Positions 9,715-19,600 of a DNA stretch of 64,000 nt are shown piece by piece; positions within the stretch are counted from its first letter, which is position 1; every line of letters starts with the position of its first letter. The notes below the pieces were generated by a model. It had not been told where the DNA came from. It ran no database searches and saw nothing but the letters and a program-made list of their open reading frames with translations. The DNA comes from Bacteroidota bacterium (GTDB lineage Bacteria; Bacteroidota; Bacteroidia; AKYH767-A; 2013-40CM-41-45): contig JADJFC010000016.1 in assembly GCA_016708785.1 (NCBI GenBank), positions 248,001-312,000 on the forward strand, given 5' to 3'. The translations under genes were made by a program, and so were the position numbers.

Positions 9715-9871
9715 TTTGTTTTTATTTTAAACTGTAAGAATAATTATACTGTAAATTTCATTCTATATTTCTTGCTTTGTATTGTATAATTGCAGTGATT
9801 GTTTGTAAAATTCATATATATTAATTCTTGATCGTTTGTTAGAAGAGCAAATAACCTAGCCTGGTATGCCA

Positions 9872-10803
9872 TCAGTAAACAACCAGTTTCTCCGATCTGT
9901 TAAAACCATCTCCGCTTACATTAACAAAATAAATTCCGGGGTTTAAATTCAATTCATTCTTCTCAATAAATATATTTTCATCTTTCAATTTCGTAATGAT
10001 TTTGTTGAATTGGCTAACACCTGCTGAATTGAAAATGAAATATTTACTTTCATCTCTATTTAGTTGTCAAGTGAAATATTTACATCTCCATTCGATGGAT
10101 TCGGAAAAATAACCAATGACTTTGTTGTGTATGATATTAGATTCGGGTTCTCATTATCATCAAATCGTGCTGTATTTGATTTTTGAATAGAGAATTGATC
10201 GTCAATTGAACCGGTACATGTTAAGAATTTGCAAGTAAGATTGTTGCCACTAACTTCCAGAATCAAACTACCGCTTTTCGATAAGATCGACTTGAACATG
10301 GCATTATGTGGATAGCCTGAAGCGGTTGAACTTCCGGCCTGACCAGCTGTTCCTGCAACTACGTAAATTGTTCCATTTCCTTTTCGGCTGGACTTGGTAA
10401 ATGGTCCACCACCGCTTTGGACTATGTTTCCTGAAGGATACACTGCAGAGTTAAACGTATTTTCAAGCCCTAAATGGTTTTTGATAAAGAAGCTGCGTTC
10501 ATAACTATGACTATGTCCACTCATTACCAAATCAACACCATGCTGTTCAAGAAGAGGAATTATATTCTGTCGCATATCAATTAGCTCCGTACTCGCATCA
10601 GAATTGTGACTTCCTTTAGAGTAGGGCGGATGGTGAAAATAAACGACCACCCACTGAAGTGTATTCGCTGTCAGATCATCTCTCAACCAATTATACATTG
10701 CACTCGATGAATTATTGTAGGATCCATAACTATCTAGTGCAATAAAACTATTCCGCATCCGTACCTGTATTGTATGCATTGTCGCCCAGCCAAAGCCATC
10801 CAT
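9872..10803 (-). CDS. T9SS-exported metallophosphoesterase, C-terminal half (frameshifted continuation)
   Basis: Residues after the break include NSFIALDSYGS, WVVVYFHHPPYSKG, GVDLVMSGHSHSYERS and GNGTIYVVAGTAGQ, the C-terminal half of a purple-acid-phosphatase/Icc-like metallophosphatase (HxP and GHSHSYER metal ligands). The open frame stops at 10060 inside a sorting domain (VIFPNPSNGDVNISL). Shifting frame near 10062 continues it to a natural stop at 9872-9874 (SKYFIFNSAG...GIYFVNVSGDGFNR...EKLVVY), a complete Por-type C-terminus. This half is missing the segment that should precede FIALDSYG (GNHD/E and YSFDYG-like motifs), see the N-terminal half. Confidence 0.75.
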
Positions 10804-12070
10804 TCACTACTTGTCCTGCCGTGTATGCTGCGAATGAATTTCTCACAGCTATTTGATTAGCTGATCCCATTCCGAAGTCGCCCGTCACCCAAAATTTTAC
10901 AGCTTGACTACTTCCATTCGCAGGAGCTGTGTAAAAATAATTATTTGCATCGCCTTGTAAAATTGATCCTATCGGGCCAATTGAATAGTAGTACTTAGTA
11001 TTTGCGACTAATCCTCCAAGTACAACTGTGTGCTCTGTACCAAATGTTGAGTTCGTTGCAGTGTTATTAAGTAGGGTAGTGGAAACACCATACTTCACTT
11101 CATTGTTGGTTGCAGTACTGGTTCGCCATTGGATTGTAACACCTGAACTGGTCGCTACAGGCAAATATGGTCCTCTAATTAGACTAGTTGAAGGCGAAGT
11201 TCCTGATTGCGTTGTAAACCATCCACTCGGAGAAAATAAACTTGTTGATCCGGATGTGCAAACGGATTGAACTATAAATTCATAATTTGTAACCGGCAAT
11301 AGGCCTGTTAAAACAAAGTAAGTTGAGTTGGTGTTGGCAGCAGTAGAATAAGCGAGACCTGAATTCCGAACTCTATAGGCAACATTATATGAAGATGCTC
11401 CTATTATTGGTGACCAGAATACTTCCATGCTGGAAGAAGTTGCATTCCTTGTACCGAATAAATTTACATTTGGAGTTTCGCATGAAGTTGTTTGTGCCGG
11501 ATTACCGATCAACTGCATTTCAAATGTTATATCGCTCGAAGACGTAGAACGATTATGTACTTCAACAGCAATTAAATTATTGCCATTTGTGAAAAGCGAA
11601 TTTGCTAAAGTTGCAGTGAAGATTGTTGAACCATCATCACTACAAGTAGATGATGCTTTTGTATTATAGGCGATGGTGCCTGAAGGCATGTTGTTTCTGT
11701 ATACTTCCACATTATTCACATAAACTACAATTCCATCATCTCTTCTTACCTTCATGGTGAAATTCGAAAATTGTGTTGGATTTGAAATGCTGATTGTTTT
11801 TCGGAAATAGTATCCAATCTTATATGCGGCCATTATTGTGACAGGCGAATCTCCACATCCTAATTCTGAATTTCCTGTCTTCCATGTAGCATCACTAAAA
11901 GTGCTATTTCTCCAATTAGTTCCTTGGTTAGATCCATCGTCTAAATATTTCCAACTTGAAGTGACTCCGAAAATTGTTGTCTGAGCTAAAGATTTTGCAC
12001 TAAGAAAAGTAAGTGAAATCAGTAAAGTGAATCCGATTGTTATATGTAAAAAATAATTTTTCATTAGCAT
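10748..12070 (-). CDS. T9SS-exported metallophosphoesterase, N-terminal half
   Basis: Signal peptide at residues 1-30 (TIGFTLLISLTFLSAKSLAQ). Domains: beta-sandwich module with YFRKTISI...VRRDDGIVVYVNNVEVYRN (~35-200), a fibronectin type III module (~205-290), a purple-acid-phosphatase N-terminal-like module (SLIRGPYLP..., TIQWRTS, TKYYYSIG, ~295-385), then the start of the metallophosphatase domain with GDFG and LWLGDNAYNTGTDAE. The frame then stops, and the next homologous sequence in another frame is FIALDSYGS. Family members have roughly 60-70 residues between these motifs including GNHD/E, so this is an internal deletion as well as a frameshift. Likely role: secreted phosphate or phosphoester scavenging, but the copy here may be inactive. 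Confidence 0.8.
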   Translation of the reverse strand: MLMKNYFLHITIGFTLLISLTFLSAKSLAQTTIFGVTSSWKYLDDGSNQGTNWRNSTFSDATWKTGNSELGCGDSPVTIMAAYKIGYYFRKTISISNPTQFSNFTMKVRRDDGIVVYVNNVEVYRNNMPSGTIAYNTKASSTCSDDGSTIFTATLANSLFTNGNNLIAVEVHNRSTSSSDITFEMQLIGNPAQTTSCETPNVNLFGTRNATSSSMEVFWSPIIGASSYNVAYRVRNSGLAYSTAANTNSTYFVLTGLLPVTNYEFIVQSVCTSGSTSLFSPSGWFTTQSGTSPSTSLIRGPYLPVATSSGVTIQWRTSTATNNEVKYGVSTTLLNNTATNSTFGTEHTVVLGGLVANTKYYYSIGPIGSILQGDANNYFYTAPANGSSQAVKFWVTGDFGMGSANQIAVRNSFAAYTAGQVVNGWLWLGDNAYNTGTDAE

Positions 12071-12202
12071 TAGGTATTAAAACTGTGATTGTTAAAAGAG
12101 CGATCACAAATTTCAATAACATGATGATGAAAAGTGTTGTAGAATTAATTAAATAATTTGTATAATTCACTCATGCTTGAAAAGAACATGACAAATGCTT
12201 TG

Positions 12203-12286
12203 TTATTTTTTCTTGAGTTTATAATAAACTCCAACTATGATCACTGCTATGGCTAAAAATGCCCACCATTCTATGTATTCTGTCAT
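12203..12286 (-). CDS. 27-residue single-pass membrane micropeptide
   Basis: The translation begins MTEYIEWWAFLAIAVIIV and ends VGVYYKLKKK. It is one hydrophobic helix with acidic N-terminus and a basic tail, the positive-inside pattern of a small inner-membrane protein. Its ATG overlaps the TGA of the preceding small gene (ATGA), which suggests translational coupling. No family recognised. The coordinates could be off by one base. Confidence 0.45.
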   Translation of the reverse strand: MTEYIEWWAFLAIAVIIVGVYYKLKKK

Positions 12287-12472
12287 GCTTTTTCAATTGT
12301 TGAATAACTCAAGCCAATTCCCGAGAAAAATAGCATTAGGCCGGGAATTCCCAGAATAAATATTTTTATATCCTCTCCACTTCCAATTGAATTAATCAAT
12401 TGCATGGCAGTAAAAATTAGTATTATCATTCCTAAAATGGTAAGTAATGTTCCAATATTTTTTCGTGTTCAT
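12283..12472 (-). CDS. Small two-helix membrane protein (about 62 residues, one frameshift)
   Basis: ATG at 12472, then MNTK followed by an A6 run. Reading it as A5 gives NIGTLLTILGMIILIFTAMQ, SGEDIKIF and LGIPGLMLFFSGIGLSY, i.e. two hydrophobic helices with a short polar loop, ending at a TGA overlapping the next ATG. The span is one base longer than a multiple of three, consistent with one inserted A. Unrecognised; the pair is probably a two-gene membrane unit. The repeated string TTTGTATAATTCAC appears on either side (near 12159 and 12541). Confidence 0.45.
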
Positions 12473-12605
12473 TTTGTTGGCATTAATACTCAAAAGTACC
12501 AATACCAAACCTATTGCCGTTATGCAATTATTCGAATAGTTTGTATAATTCACACTTGTAAACTGCAAATTTTCACTTTCTCAGAATTTTTTAATCCTGG
12601 TGGAT

Positions 12606-13120
12606 TATTTAGTTTCTTGCTTTGAAGTCAAAAAGCCAATCTGTTTTCTTGGCATCTGATTTTCTTGTTTCTCTAGTAACTCGTCTAAGTAATGAAAACA
12701 AGCTCTATATTTTTAGTGTTATTTTCCGTTTTCTTTTTATTTCTTCAATGGCCAATCAAATTCCATATTATCCATTGACATTTCCTTATTCGTGAAAATA
12801 TTCCATTATCCTTATGTTTACATCAATAGCCCAATCCTTTTTAAAATTCCTGATAGCATTGCCATTCCCTGTTCAGTAAATGCATAAGGTAATTTTCTGT
12901 TGCCTCCCCAACTTGATGTTCCAATTTGGAACATCAAGTTTTTATGTTCATTTTCAGTTAATTGAAACATGAAGTCGTTTGGAAATCGTTTGATATTTCT
13001 ACTAACTGCTTTGTTTAAATCCCTTGTATTTACATTATATAAATGTGCAAGATCTTTGTCAAGCATAATTTTGAGATCTCTGATAAGATAGATTTTGCTT
13101 ATTATTTCATCACCTATCAA
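12606..13120 (-). pseudogene. ORF6N-domain protein, frameshifted
   Basis: The first 95 residues (IYLIRDLKIMLDKDLAHLYNV, AVSRNIKRFPNDFMFQLT, GGNRKLPYAFTEQGMAMLSGIL) are a clear ORF6N domain, a DNA-binding module named from a phage protein and common in Bacteroidota islands. After SGIL the frame is lost. The next frame continues DWAIDVNIRIMEYFHE, and near 12606-12690 the typical tail YLDELLEKQENQ...PRKQIGF can still be read. At least three indels separate these parts. Such proteins usually regulate phage- or island-borne genes; no phage genes are visible beside it. Confidence 0.7.
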
Positions 13121-13259
13121 TGTTTTCTTTTATTTGAGTTCATAAGTTCTTAGAACGATATATAATACAGGATAGAAATTGTTATATTGGATTATTTTGA
13201 TGATAATATTTAAATAAGTTGTGTAAAGAAACTAAAATGTAGTTTGTATAATACTAGGC

Positions 13260-14737
13260 AGAAAGAGTTGTTCTCATTTAATATAATACAAATAATGCCA
13301 CAGCCAACTTTCAATTTTATAACCAATTCCAGTGGAAGTGTTGTTTCGTCCATGTTAGAACCATTATCTGTACTTAAATATTGGAAACCTGCAAGAAGTT
13401 CGGGATCCTTTGTTGTCGCAATTCAAGCGCGCGAAAATAGCCAAGGTTGCCCACGCTGAACCAGCATTAGCTGAATATTTACAAGTCCGTCAAGATCTTT
13501 CCAATCCGAAGTACTGTTGTTTGATTTACAAAAATCAACTAGAGCTGATTGAAATACCTGTAAGGCGGGTAATTGATATTGGTCCACCAGAATCCTCCGT
13601 CTGAACTTGCCAATCCACTCTGGCAGCAGCGCCAGCAAGCATAAATGATGCTGTCTTCAGATAAAAGTTTGACGTAGTTTGTCCAAGAAGTGGAACTGAG
13701 GTAAATGACCTGCTCATTGTTATGAACATGAAAGCCTTTATAGGTCCCAATAAAATATTGGAATCGATAGCTTCAGCATTGCAATCATAGAAATTGATTC
13801 CGTTTTTTGAGAAGCTTCCTCTCAATTAATTGCAGCAGTGATCACTTAAATAACCCGCAGAAGTGGAGGTGTAGAGCATTCCATTTTTTTTGAATATGAG
13901 TGATTGTGTTTTCACTGGCATACCTAAATTGATATATTAAAATCTTCTATCAAAGTATCGCTACGGAACAAAACCACCGCATTAATCCTCAGCATAGATT
14001 TTGTCATTGCAAATGAACTTAAAGATTGACTTCGAGAAGGTTGTTATTGAAATCACCCAGCTATTGCCGCCATCCACCGATTTTTATAAATTGATGTATA
14101 ATAACAACGAAAGTTGGTTTCGTTAGCCAGGATTTGCAACTTACGTTGCCCGGGAATTCCTGCTGTTGGTATTGAGTCCTCGTTGCGCCCAAAATTATCG
14201 GAGAAATACATATTTCAATGCCTGTTCCGAATGAACTTTTGGGAAACATAAATTCTGTTGTTGTTTGCCGTGGGGCAACTTGTGTTGTTGTTGATGGTGG
14301 CGGAGCAATGGCATTCCATGAAAGTCCATTGTCGATAGAGTAGTAGAGAATCCATTCTTGCACCTTACATAAATGATTCCTGATTCAATGACATACCTTA
14401 CTGGTGGATAAATTCCCGCAGTGGTCATTGTATTCCATGTTAGGCTACTATCAAGAGAGATAATTCCTCCGGAAGTATTATAAAAGCGGTCCTAAATCAA
14501 TTTCGTCATTGAATCTACATTGAACGACCCGCCGATATTCCGTGTTCGGATAAGACCAATTTGTTCCATTGTCATTACCAACAGCCAATCCATTCAACGT
14601 CCCCGAAAACAAAGTGAATCCAAAGACTGGATGAAGTTTCAATTTTTCCTGGCCTTGATAACTTGCCATTGTACCGACATGATTGAAAGCAAAGAAAATA
14701 AAACAAGATTAGTTTTAAAAATTAGCTTGTTTTTCAA
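13260..14737 (-). pseudogene. Broken secreted protein of BNR/sortilin-like type
   Basis: Pieces in all three minus frames belong together: a signal-peptide-like start (TTG at 14737, KTNLVLFSLLSIMSVQWQV), GTLNGLAVGNDNGTNWSYPN (14478-14669), SGIISLDSSLTWNTM and YYSIDNGLSWNAIAPP (14061-14428), and WQVQTEDSGG (13535-13825). The recurring S.D.G.SW / GTNW motifs are those of BNR/Asp-box beta-propellers of Ycf48/sortilin-like secreted proteins. There are too many frame changes to restore the protein. No intact Por tail was found. Confidence 0.5.
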
Positions 14738-14853
14738 GTGATGAATTTTCTATTGTGAAAGAATACTCTTTGGTCCTGCTGAAAAGGAAACCTAATATAG
14801 GTATTTCTTTCATTTAGAATTTCAGTAAATTATGCTGTTCAGGTTGTGAGAAA

Positions 14854-14876
14854 ATGCAGGATTTATAATCCTGCAT
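14854..14876. repeat. Perfect palindromic intergenic element
   Basis: ATGCAGGATT and AATCCTGCAT form a perfect 10-bp stem with a TAT loop, followed by a related string GCGGATTTATAACTGCGC at ~14888-14905. It resembles the short GCGGATTTATAATCCGC-type palindromes scattered in intergenic regions of many Bacteroidota genomes. It is located between two convergent or broken minus-strand relics and could double as a transcription terminator. Confidence 0.6.
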
Positions 14877-14889
14877 CTCTGAGCCTGCG

Positions 14890-15930
14890 GATTTATAACT
14901 GCGCCTATGGTATTTCCTTGTCAAAACAAATCCTGCAAACTTCCTCCCATCTTTCTCCACACCTTTTTCAATCAGATTCTTATCACAAGTATATAGATAT
15001 GGAAATTTCTGTCCAGTTTTAAAACACTCTTGAAGACTCAGTTTGTTTCTTTACAGCCTTAACTGATATGTCGAATCAGATCATCAATGTCAGAGATTAT
15101 TGTCTTCTGTAATTGGGAATGCCATAATTTCTGAATGACTTGATGATCCTGTGGTGGTGTCTCGAAAATACGGTCTTCTTCGAAATCTTTTGGTTTATCG
15201 AGTCATTGATTTTAGGGTTCAATAGATGTTAAGCAAACCGATCTGGTCCGACGTTACCCCCCTGAAATTCCTCTGAAATTGTTTTATTGATAAAGTTTTT
15301 TGCAATGCCCAAAATTTCTTTTGGTTTTGTATAAAGCCATCGTCGTTTCATCGGTTTTATCCAGGAAACTATCTTTCCAGTACTGGGCATTTCAGCAGAC
15401 TTGTTTAAATTGTCGACGATAGCAATTTTGCGTTTGCTGCTCTGTCTGTGTTAAAAGATTGTGACAAACTTTTAAAAATTGTTTTTGTTTAGCACCTTTC
15501 TTCACTAGAGACATTGAATACATGATTTTCCTTTTAATTTCAGGAAAGTGTCTTTCGACTCTGATTTGAATAAACTGATCGCACTTTCTGCAAAGCTTCG
15601 TCATCAAGAATAAGTTCAACAAGTACGACGACATAGAATTCTGCCACTCTTTATTTTCGATGCTCTGGAACATCTACAAAGGTGTTTTGCAACATATTTT
15701 ACCCTGACTAAAAAAATTACGTTTCTCTTTAAATATTTTCAGCAGTAACTTCGTACAGTTCATTTAATTCAAGATCTGACTCGTGATTGAATTTGCGTGT
15801 TTCTTCACCTTTAATAGAGGTAAGAAGTATTTACATCAGTGCCTCAATCGTTTTATCATCTGGCTGTTCGATAACAGATTCAGAAAGTTCAATTCCGTCT
15901 TCAAGCATTTATTTCACGAATGAATGGCAA
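14890..15930 (-). pseudogene. Unrecognised, heavily frameshifted minus-strand gene(s)
   Basis: Readable pieces are LEDGIELSESVIEQPDDKTIEAL...SIKGEETRKFNHESDLELNELYEVTAEN (15730-15930), then EFYVVVLVELILDDEALQKVRS (~15570-15650) or the overlapping 93-codon frame 15392-15673, then KPKDFEEDRIFETPPQDHQVIQKLWHSQLQKTIISDIDDLIRHIS (~15060-15200), and LYTCDKNLIEKGVEKDGRKFAGFVLTRKY (~14920-15000). They suggest one or two cytoplasmic proteins, but the frame changes every 50-150 bp and I recognise no family. Confidence 0.35.
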
Positions 15931-16185
15931 GCTATGAATTTGGGTATTGTTATTGAGGGATCAGTAGGTGTTTAATTGTAGGTCAATGGCATTCTGCTAC
16001 GGAAATGGCAGGAAATCAATGGGCAATATAAAGAAAATGGTTAGGTAATTGGTTAAGGTTGAGAAATTAGAAGTGTGAATTTGGTGCAAACACCAACCAA
16101 ATTTATGTAATACCTTTTTGGGACGACTTTGGGAATCTTGTATTGCAATAATTATTTATCAACACAGTTCCTGGAATAAATTCAC

Positions 16186-16506
16186 ATGGCAAAAGAAAGA
16201 AGTTCCATCTCCTCCGATGACTAATAAGAATGAAAACGAGGTCCTTCCCAAGTTATCCGCTCTACCGAAAAGTGAAGATGATATAGTAAATGGAAAGAGT
16301 GAAGTAGATATCAGCCCGGAAGATTTTCTAAATCTTGAAACAATGAAATTCCATCACAGAAATGGAAAAGGAATTTTCTGACGATGTTTCAGGATAAGAT
16401 CTAGATATTCTGTGCAGAATTGGATGATGCACAGGAAAATGTCGGAAGCGAAGACGAAGAAAATAACTACTATAGCTTAGGAGGCGACAATCACGACGAA
16501 GTTTAG
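16186..16506 (+). pseudogene. Conserved acidic hypothetical protein (GSEDEENNYYSLGGDNH type), frameshifted
   Basis: Starting at ATG 16186 (MAKE...), the pieces SEDDIVNGKSEVDISPEDF, KEFSDDVSG.DLDI and AELDDAQENVGSEDEENNYY-SLGGDNHDEV-stop can be read after three or four single-base shifts. The acidic C-terminal signature is one I associate with a small conserved hypothetical protein of Sphingobacteria; its function is unknown. It lies upstream of a dps relic, so this may be a stress-response group. Confidence 0.5.
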
Positions 16507-16519
16507 TCTAAACGCTTTG

Positions 16520-16930
16520 TTAAATTTCAACTTTACCACAAGGCGTCGATCACTCTCTTCAAATTATCTGGCTGTTCATATTAACACAATACTTGGCTGG
16601 TTGTATTGTATGGACAGTCATGCACAGAGGAGACTTTTCTCTGAAGTGTATATGAATATTGCAGGAAAGTTTTCCTGCTGTAAGTAATCTTGCTTTGGAG
16701 AGTTCTTTTCTCCTTTTACCTGTGAATATTGCTTTAGCCAGCATTATATCACTATCGCTTTTCTTGCCGCGACCCAGAGGGTCTTTTACTGAATGATTGG
16801 AGAGGATATATCATTGCAGGTTTTGCATTGGTTTGGATTGCGAACATTATATAGAGAGTTTATTTCTATTTGTCAGGCAGGATATAAAAAAGGAAGTTGC
16901 GGAAATTAAATCTAGAGAGAGTTAAGGAGG
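16520..16930 (+). other. Broken membrane-protein-like sequence between the acidic gene and dps
   Basis: Hydrophobic stretches are readable in different plus frames (LPVNIALASIISLSLFL; GYIIAGFALVWIANII) followed by basic/acidic sequence (VRQDIKKEVAEIKSRES). The pattern, a double hydrophobic hairpin then a charged tail, resembles small YqjE/phage-holin-like proteins that often accompany stress genes, but this is a weak impression. No continuous frame exists. Confidence 0.25.
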
Positions 16931-16978
16931 AAAATCAATTCTTGGAAATATAAAATTAATTTAACCATAAATAAAAAA

Positions 16979-17446
16979 ATGAAACCGGAAATTGGAATTT
17001 CAGAAAATTTAAAGAAAAGTATTTCATTGCTTGCTGAAGTAACTTTAGCAGATGAAATGACATTATACACTAAAACCAGAAAATTTATTGAATGTTTCCG
17101 AGAAGTTTTATGGAGCTGCATAAATTATTTCAGAGCCACTATAGCAGAAACTGAAGAGGTCATCGATGAAGTGGCAGCGGATCCATTAAATTGGAGGGAA
17201 GACCGTTGGAACGATGAGACTTTCTCAACTCACCCGATTGAAAGAATTTCCGGAAAACTATCCATCGCCTAAAGAAATGATTAAAGAGTTATTGACCGAT
17301 CATGAATCTATCATACAAAATTTGAGAAAAAGAGACATTGATGAATGCGCGAAGATATCAAAGATGCAGGCACGGCAGATTTCTTCACAGGAATCATGGA
17401 GCAGCATGAAACAACGGCTTGGACCTTGAGAAGATACTTGAGTTAA
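16979..17446 (+). pseudogene. dps: Dps-family DNA-protection ferritin, frameshifted
   Basis: MKPEIGISENLKKSISLL, TLADEMTLYTKTRKF, EEVIDEVA, LTRLKEFPENYPSPKEMIKEL, LTDHESIIQNLRK-DIDECA and finally KDAGTADFFTGIMEQHETTAWTLRRYLS-stop (17446) are all diagnostic of Dps mini-ferritins, which bind DNA and oxidise iron with peroxide. Between these blocks single bases are lost, including within the ferroxidase-site KFHWN motif (bases read KF-IECF). The amino-acid blocks are so well conserved that a recent or artefactual loss is likely. An AAGGAGG string lies ~60 bp upstream but the ATG itself is preceded by an A-rich leader. Confidence 0.8.
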
Positions 17447-17713
17447 ATATTTTATAGATTGAATAGGAGAGTTGCTTAAACGTGTCAGTGTAGAGTTTCA
17501 ATTTGTTATGAATGAGCTTTTGCGAATTCGCTTGCTCGGTAATTTGTTTCGCTGCAAACATCTAACAGTAATTTGCTTTGTAGAAACAGATTTCCGACGA
17601 ATGTATAAAATGCACAGTTCGGAGATTTAAAATTTCATTTAGTTTCGTAGAAGCGCTTTCATGTGAAATTTATTTTAATTTTTAAAGAGCGTATTAAAAT
17701 AAATGAGAACATT

Positions 17714-17755
17714 CCGGAAGCTAGGCAGAATTTTAAAATTCCGCCTAGCTTCCGG
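17714..17755. repeat. Long hairpin upstream of duplicated lipoprotein copy A
   Basis: CCGGAAGCTAGGC pairs with GCCTAGCTTCCGG, with an inner AATTTTAAAATT palindrome, giving a ~42-nt stem-loop. A diverged copy occurs at 19206-19260 upstream of copy B. No T-run follows, so it is not an ordinary terminator. The surrounding 17447-18140 has no gene that I can support: a 77-codon frame at 17880 has no conserved counterpart before copy B. Confidence 0.7.
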
Positions 17756-18140
17756 CTCCTTTCATTGAATGTAACAGGTTGTTTGTCAAATGTGATATAA
17801 GCGACTCAAAATTCCATGCTTTATCAATTGTTGCTACAGTTTTCTCCAAATTGGACATTTTAATTATAGCCGTTTTTAAATGATCATCGCACTATTATTC
17901 CAATATGCTGTCTTTTCCTTGGTATTAGGGCTATTCATTTTAAACACTAATTATGTAACTATCATTGCAAACGCTAAGGCGAATACAATACACCGGGATC
18001 AGGTTTCAGATGAGTATAGTTATTCACTGACAAGGGAAAATCACCGGTTTCACAACAATCATATTATAAGTGGATTATCTTTTGAGAAGGTTTGCGGACC
18101 TTTCATGAGATAACTGTATCCTAACTAAATCAAAAAACTA

Positions 18141-19125
18141 ATGGTTAAAAAACAAATCTATTCAGGTATTAATTCGTAGCAGCATTGATCCTGGTAACAG
18201 TTGCACTGTTTTTCACTTCGTGTTCAAAAGAAGAATTCCTTGTTGAACCTGCAATGACAACTGAAATTCCTTCTTCGAGTTTACGGGTAGGTGCAGTACT
18301 TCCTGAATTGTTCGGAATGTATACTCATCCGAATTATCTGGTTATTGGAAGTTCTTCCAGTGAAAATGCAACACTTCAGTATTTAAGAAGCAAAGGTGGT
18401 AACATGGTTAACACTTATGCGCGAAATTCAATGACGACATCTGCAGAAAGAGCTAAGTTCGCTGCTTTTTGTCGCAAGGCAGTGAGCTCATACGGTATTA
18501 AATTAATAACGTGTGACATCAGAGAAACTTCTGAAATTGCAAGATGGGATGCTTTCTATACTGCATATCCTGATTTACGTGCAGTCGTTTCACCTCTAAC
18601 GGAAAAGGAACCATGGGTTACAGGTGATTATGCAGGATGTTTCACACTGCTGCGATTAACCAAAGCAATGTGCAAACCGTTATGCAGCTAAATTTTATTT
18701 TTATGAAGGTTGGATGGGAAGTATACTCAACCTCAACGTGCGGTTGACTCTATGGTCTACTATTGTGACGGAATATTTATTTCAAATTATGTAACAGTTA
18801 CAGATTATTTATCACCATGCGGTTTTGGAAAGTGGGATAACAGAATGAAGTTCAGAGTTGATCAGGGTAATACATACTTTGGAGGAATTACAATTGCAGC
18901 GAAGAAGTTTAATAAGCTCGATTATCCGATAATTGAGATACAGTCTCTGGAACCAAATTTCTTACTCAATATGTATGTGGTCACTGCTAAAACTGTTAGT
19001 TTTTGGAACCTTGTTTGGCGAAGCCAAAGTGATTTACAATAGGTATCACTGATGTATTAAAATATACTGAGCTAGGCAAAAGCATATTTTATCAGAAGTA
19101 TGCTCTTCAAGCGCAGCCAAATTAA
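18141..19125 (+). pseudogene. Putative lipoprotein, copy A of a tandem duplication (frameshifted)
   Basis: ATG 18141 (MVKKQIYSG), a frame break, then a lipoprotein signal (LVTVALFFTSC-SKEE), PELFGMYTHPN, YLRSKGGNMVNTYARNSM, GIKLITCDIRE, LTEKEPWV, and after another break DSMVYYCDGIFISNYV, GKWDNRMK, KKFNKLDYPI, ending QAQPN-stop at 19125. Longest open pieces are 18185-18691 and 18710-19042. It is about 70-75% identical by eye to copy B. The alternating GGN/DIRE/KFYFY/DG pattern resembles a TIM-barrel secreted enzyme, but I recognise no family. Anchored in a membrane by its lipobox Cys. Confidence 0.65.
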
Positions 19126-19145
19126 AATTGAGATAGAATAGTCCT

Positions 19146-19178
19146 AAAAAAGCCGGAAACTTCGGTTTCGGCTTTTTT
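19146..19178 (+). terminator. Rho-independent terminator of copy A
   Basis: AAAAAAGCCGGAAAC, loop TTCG, GTTTCGGCTTTTTT; stem of ~13 bp with one mismatch, UUCG tetraloop and T6 run, 20 bp after the stop. Confidence 0.85.
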
Positions 19179-19205
19179 ATGCGGATTTTCCTTTTCGGTA
19201 ATGAA

Positions 19206-19260
19206 ATTACTCTGGAAGCTAAGCGGAATTTAAAATTCCGCTTAGCTCCAGGTAGTAATT
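19206..19260. repeat. Long hairpin upstream of duplicated lipoprotein copy B
   Basis: AATTACT and the arm CTGGAAGCTAAGCGG pair with CCGCTTAGCTCCAG and AGTAATT around a TTTAAA centre. It is homologous to the hairpin at 17714-17755, and the following ~20 bp (TTCATTTAATGTAAC / TTCATTGAATGTAAC) are also shared, so the hairpin is part of the duplicated cassette. The spacer 19261-19600 otherwise holds no gene. Confidence 0.75.
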
Positions 19261-19600
19261 CATTTAATGTAACTAGTTATTTGATAAAGTTGGGTATCAC
19301 AAAGCAAATTCCACATATGAAACAATTGAAATTGACAAAATCCAAAGGGCCATTCTTCTAAAAACCCGCTTTTACGTGTGATTTCGGTCATTCATTTAGA
19401 ACCCAAATTGTGTATTTACACTTGCAGCAGGGGACAAATTTTATTATACGAGGGTTCAAATTCAGTAGAGTAGAATTATTGACTGGCAAGAGGGGAAAAT
19501 TGTCAGATTTCTAATAAACTTAATATTTCAGTTATCTTTTTGAGATGGTTTTGCACCTCAATCATCTGATCAATGCATCTAAACTTAAAACAATACACAA

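Noticed and set aside
12404..12625. 73-codon plus-strand frame
   Set aside because: Antisense to the two-helix membrane-protein gene and the ORF6N tail; no family or leader.
17880..18113. 77-codon plus-strand frame with a hydrophobic start
   Set aside because: The homologous leader before copy B has no matching frame, so it is probably untranslated leader.
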